This document shows positions 63,352 to 64,000 of a stretch of 64,000 bases of DNA, piece after piece; positions within the stretch are counted from its first letter, which is position 1; the number at the start of each line of letters is the position of its first letter. The DNA is from JBGSIC01 sp041751875 (GTDB taxonomy: Bacteria > Bdellovibrionota > FAC87 > UBA2466 > JACKAF01): contig JBGSIC010000004.1 of the NCBI GenBank assembly GCA_041751875.1, positions 1 through 64,000 on the forward strand. Reading direction: 5' to 3'. The notes under the pieces were generated by a model that saw only the letters and a program-made list of their open reading frames with translations, was not told the origin of the DNA and did not search any database. The position numbers and the translations under genes are program-made.

Positions 63352-64000
63352 TTAGAAAAACCCAACTGTGTAACGCAGCATGATTCGCCGGTCTGCTTCC
63401 GCCAATGCCCCCGGTGCTTTGTCTTGCGCATAGGTCACCAACTCTAGGTTTCCGCCGGGTAGATTTAGCCCGACTCCGCCGCACGGATAGAGCTGATTTA
63501 GGCCTAGCCAAATATAAAATTTACGCTTTCGTTCCAGACTGAAAAGTTGCAAGCCCACGTGCAGACGTTTGGTGAAAGGAAGATCCGTTCGCTCCAAATG
63601 TTTCAGATCCACTGACAAACGAGTTTGCCAAATTCGAGAAAAACGCGGGTTAATCGAAAATCCTACGTCAAACGATCGTGCAATCGAATCAGGCGTACCC
63701 GTGGCTTGCGAGTTTAGGATGTTGGAGGAAGTGAAACTAGTGTTTAGCACGTCTCGGGCCACCACTCCGAGACTCGGTAGATACTTCATCGGCAAGGTCA
63801 CCATGAGTCCCACGTCGATCCCAAACCCTATGCCTTCTCGGCTGTTGGCCGCAACGTCATCTTCTGTCGCGAGGATGCCGTGCGCAAACTCGCCTTTTAG
63901 TTCGTCACGAATGAGAAATTTCCCAGCGACCCCAAGCTTCACAAGATTGCCTGCCATGTTGCGCGCGAAGCCGACAGTCAGTCCCATATCAGTATGCGAC
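63352..64000 (-). CDS. Outer-membrane protein, C-terminal part (cut by the window edge)
   Basis: The frame is open to the end of the window, so the N-terminus is missing. The 216 codons visible resemble the C-terminal barrel of the neighbouring PorV/FadL-like protein, with strands such as VGFSINPRFSRIWQTRLSVDL and a terminal VGFF. It precedes that gene directly, a tandem duplication or paired porin arrangement. Confidence 0.75.
   Translation of the reverse strand, partial: SHTDMGLTVGFARNMAGNLVKLGVAGKFLIRDELKGEFAHGILATEDDVAANSREGIGFGIDVGLMVTLPMKYLPSLGVVARDVLNTSFTSSNILNSQATGTPDSIARSFDVGFSINPRFSRIWQTRLSVDLKHLERTDLPFTKRLHVGLQLFSLERKRKFYIWLGLNQLYPCGGVGLNLPGGNLELVTYAQDKAPGALAEADRRIMLRYTVGFF

Noticed and set aside
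1..64000. CRISPR arrays, insertion sequences, prophage, known riboswitches, rRNA
   Set aside because: I saw no regularly spaced repeats, transposase or integrase reading frames, phage structural genes, recognised riboswitch folds or rRNA sequence.

Overview
The window looks like chromosomal DNA of a free-living or predatory Gram-negative bacterium, most likely a member of the Bdellovibrionota (Bdellovibrio-like lineage). The evidence is an LPS-export module (lptB, an lptC/lptA fusion), several outer-membrane barrels and lipoproteins, rpoN with sigma-54 type promoters, a bactofilin/FHA cluster, and a gene start at the left edge that resembles the TIGR02147 family known from Bdellovibrio and Fibrobacter. 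Assignment below phylum is inference. I saw no phage, plasmid, transposase, CRISPR array or rRNA. Genes are dense and most gaps are under 200 bases.

Layout. 1-5.8 kb: partial TIGR02147-like gene, folC, a Ca-loop lipoprotein, an SRPBCC-like protein, and a folate operon (small basic protein, folP, a PTPS-III-like protein where folB would be expected, folK). 5.8-12.2 kb: a 7TM-AraC regulator, a degenerate receiver protein, a class V aminotransferase overlapping serA, purA, and a DUF2799 lipoprotein. 12.2-19.6 kb: glutamate dehydrogenase with a pseudo-receiver/GAF protein, and the prkA-yeaH-spoVR stress module. 19.7-23.6 kb: a nucleoside catabolism operon (deoA, punA, cdd, MTA/SAH deaminase). 23.7-29.6 kb: lipoprotein, acylphosphatase, S46 peptidase, PilT-like ATPase. 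29.6-33.1 kb: lptC/A-lptB-rpoN-hpf. 33.3-39 kb: envelope proteins, a membrane J-domain protein and a TPR lipoprotein. 39-42.2 kb: pgpA-recA, then a sigma-54 controlled LysM/membrane protein and zinc-ribbon protein. 42.2-48.2 kb: slipin, NfeD and an EpmB-like protein divergent from a second KamA-family protein, then pfkA. 48.2-53.7 kb: intradiol dioxygenase, two LysR regulators, tRNA-Glu, VOC protein, divergent DUF1328 and CsbD genes. 53.7-58.4 kb: FHA/TPR protein, bactofilin, membrane partner, murJ. 58.4-64 kb: an acyl-CoA mutase catalytic subunit divergent from leucine dehydrogenase, small envelope proteins, and two tandem outer-membrane proteins, the last cut by the window edge.

The genes suggest a cell that scavenges nucleosides and amino acids (peptidase, glutamate and leucine dehydrogenases, aminomutases, acyl-CoA mutase) and spends heavily on its envelope.

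The most notable non-genic signals are: (1) two copies (11467-11613 and 12240-12378) of a roughly 140-nt element with 11-bp terminal inverted repeats, conserved linkers and hairpins whose sequences differ but stay self-complementary, each beginning at a stop codon; (2) a set of sigma-54 promoters (TGGC-N7-TTGC, four exact and two near-exact) facing envelope and stress genes, one with a perfect 20-bp palindrome upstream; (3) a second family of roughly 50-bp hairpin repeats sitting on stop codons; (4) a 177-nt long irregular hairpin at 49113-49289.
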